64,000 bases of DNA from JABFRJ01 sp033812735 (GTDB lineage Bacteria > Pseudomonadota > Alphaproteobacteria > Rhizobiales > Hyphomicrobiaceae). The position numbers were made by a program, and so were the translations under genes. This document shows, piece after piece, positions 63,601-64,000 of the stretch. The notes beneath the pieces are model-generated. The model was not told the origin of the DNA. It saw nothing but the letters and a program-made list of their open reading frames with translations, and did no database searches. The stretch spans positions 1-64,000 of the forward strand of contig JAPXTA010000002.1 of NCBI GenBank assembly GCA_033812735.1, given 5' to 3'. Each line of letters begins with the position of its first letter. The stretch's first letter is position 1.

Positions 63601-64000
63601 AAGGTGACGGTACCGGTCAAGCTTGCCGGTCTTGCGGCCGGGGAGAGTGCGCGTGTGACGCTTTCTGCGGTCGATGTCGGCATTCTCAACTTGACGCGGT
63701 TCGAGGCGCCTAAGCCGGAGGGCTGGTTCTTCGGGCAGCGTAAGCTCGGTCTCGACGTGCGCGATTATTACAGCCGTCTCATCGACGGTATGCGCGCCGA
63801 GCGCGGGCGGTTGCGCTCGGGCGGAGACGGGTCGGATGCCGGCGGTATGAGTTCGACGGGTTCGCCGCCAGTGGAAGCGCCGCTGGCGCTGTTCTCGGGC
63901 ATCGTGACAGTGGGCGCGGATGGCATTGCGAACGTGCCGCTCGATCTGCCCGACTTCAATGGCTCGGTCCGCCTGTCGGCCGTCGCTTGGACCGATCAGA
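60616..64000 (+). CDS. Alpha-2-macroglobulin family protein, 5' part (cut by window end)
   Basis: The frame opens at ATG 60616 and is still open at the window edge after about 1128 codons. The signal peptide is LAAAASLTVLALYVSPATA-like without a lipobox. A TPR-like helical segment follows (NPREAVAALQQAVNLEPANSDYWLALANALI). Macroglobulin domains then appear: FAYTDRGVYRPGETVQ, FLVEDYVPERL and FNGSVRLSAVAW. It resembles bacterial periplasmic YfhM-type protease inhibitors. The thioester region would lie beyond the window. Confidence 0.88.
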   Translation, partial: MSDTRYFRSFTQLAAAASLTVLALYVSPATAAEPFADKALAEQANTLEQQIRTKPATTVKRTAREWKAEADKLLAPPISNPREAVAALQQAVNLEPANSDYWLALANALIAINPETYQQDERGRVQLQMTASAYRAYERAKTDPQKVAALDALAEGLKRRAQYRSALTAYTSALGLSDTPRRRAAYESLRNEHGFRVVDTRIDADAASPQACVVFSERLAGGEIDWSTFIKLDGKTPDAVRADGKQLCVDGLAHGKTYKVSLRAGLPSVIAGEPLMKSSDLTMYVRDRSPTVRGTAKSYVLPSSGQQGIPLTTTNVQLLGIDVYRIGDRGLASLLQNGDVSRAPETYEIEAIRERTGQKVYSGELEVVASRVNEEVTTAFPVSEAIGKLQPGIYMLSARVLPRKSGDERTQSSQWFIVSDLGLTTYTGSDGLHAFVRSLTSAAGVANAKVKLVAKNNEILANGATDARGYVRFDAGLTKGEGGLAPQMLAVETAEGDYAFLDLGTTAFDLSDRGVKGRAAPGPVDAFAYTDRGVYRPGETVQVATLVRDQAVKASAVPVTLIVSRPDGVEYRRMLLPDQGLGGRHVPLTLSANAMGGTWRAKVYTDPKADPLATVSFLVEDYVPERLDMKLEAATPSVTLEGGKVKLAGKYLYGPPAAGLDIEGEVVVKPSKAGVAAFPGYYFGRADEKITPTREALEIAEETAADGTAVVDVKLPKVEKTARALDAEVILRLKETGGRTIERTISLPVDFKEARIGIKPGFADNQAREGEVARFDVVQVDGAGKAVSAKGLKWELVKLEQRWQWFSRGGSWAYDVQTLTRRVANGTVDTQASQPGAIEAKLDWGRYRLEVKSGDGAAAALTNIEFNAGWHADEAADSPEMLELALDKPAYKAGETARVKVASRFAGTALVSVLNGGVVSFKEAQVPAGGAEIPVEVSDNWGPGAYVAVTLFRPLDGPAKRMPGRAIGLGWLAVDQTPRSLKVSIDAPEKVKPGHKVTVPVKLAGLAAGESARVTLSAVDVGILNLTRFEAPKPEGWFFGQRKLGLDVRDYYSRLIDGMRAERGRLRSGGDGSDAGGMSSTGSPPVEAPLALFSGIVTVGADGIANVPLDLPDFNGSVRLSAVAWTDQ

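Overview
The window is GC-rich (roughly low-60s percent by eye) chromosomal DNA from an alphaproteobacterium, most likely of the Hyphomicrobiales/Rhizobiales (a Hyphomicrobium-like lineage is plausible, but the species cannot be named from this sequence alone). The lineage call rests on several markers: the cell-cycle regulator CtrA, its DUF1153 partner SciP, a GapR-type DUF2312 protein, a Rhodobacter-type phospholipid N-methyltransferase, paired b and b' F0 subunits, and tandem cold-shock domains followed by a DUF192 gene. No rRNA, tRNA, CRISPR array, insertion sequence or prophage was recognised.

Layout. 1-8.2 kb holds enolase, an M20 amidohydrolase, a SnoaL-like protein with a decayed paralogue, a histidine phosphatase, UvrB and glyoxalase I. 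8.2-13.3 kb holds a cold-shock/DUF192 operon, RlmN, two tandem paralogous membrane proteins and a DUF1194 (VWA) protein. 13.4-24.1 kb holds NhaA, an SDR enzyme, a DadA-like oxidoreductase, a two-subunit solute:sodium symporter with a divergent LuxR-type response regulator, a NamZ-like DUF1343 protein, dihydrolipoyl dehydrogenase and a TetA-like MFS exporter. 24.2-27.9 kb holds a solute-binding protein and a GntR-cupin-transaminase operon resembling beta-alanine catabolism, with a perfect palindromic operator in front of it.

28-32.4 kb is the most accessory-looking part. It has two unrecognised proteins, a GapR homologue, and a three-gene A+T-richer cassette of unknown function flanked by near-identical 23-bp repeats that copy the 3' end of the neighbouring gene. 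32.4-39.4 kb has a BioB-like radical SAM protein, TruB, a methyltransferase/ATP-grasp fusion, a PmtA-like methyltransferase and MnmA. 39.9-42.9 kb is the regulatory and motility patch: sciP, a proline-rich lipoprotein, fliJ and ctrA. 43-54.7 kb has a DUF4403 lipoprotein, an acyl-CoA carboxylase beta subunit, an unknown Cys-motif protein, the F0 ATP synthase operon (atpI-B-E-F'-F), an ABC exporter/GNAT pair, a Xre-RES toxin-antitoxin pair and MetY. 54.8-64 kb has a membrane acyltransferase with long tails, a small secreted protein, an acyl-CoA synthetase, a GST, a rhodanese and the 5' part of an alpha-2-macroglobulin gene cut by the window edge.

Most of the window is housekeeping. The strongest candidates for something undescribed are the repeat-flanked three-gene cassette, the methyltransferase/ATP-grasp fusion, the lone BioB-like radical SAM protein, and a dispersed 13-nt repeat that sits 3' of two genes and forms a hairpin at one of them.
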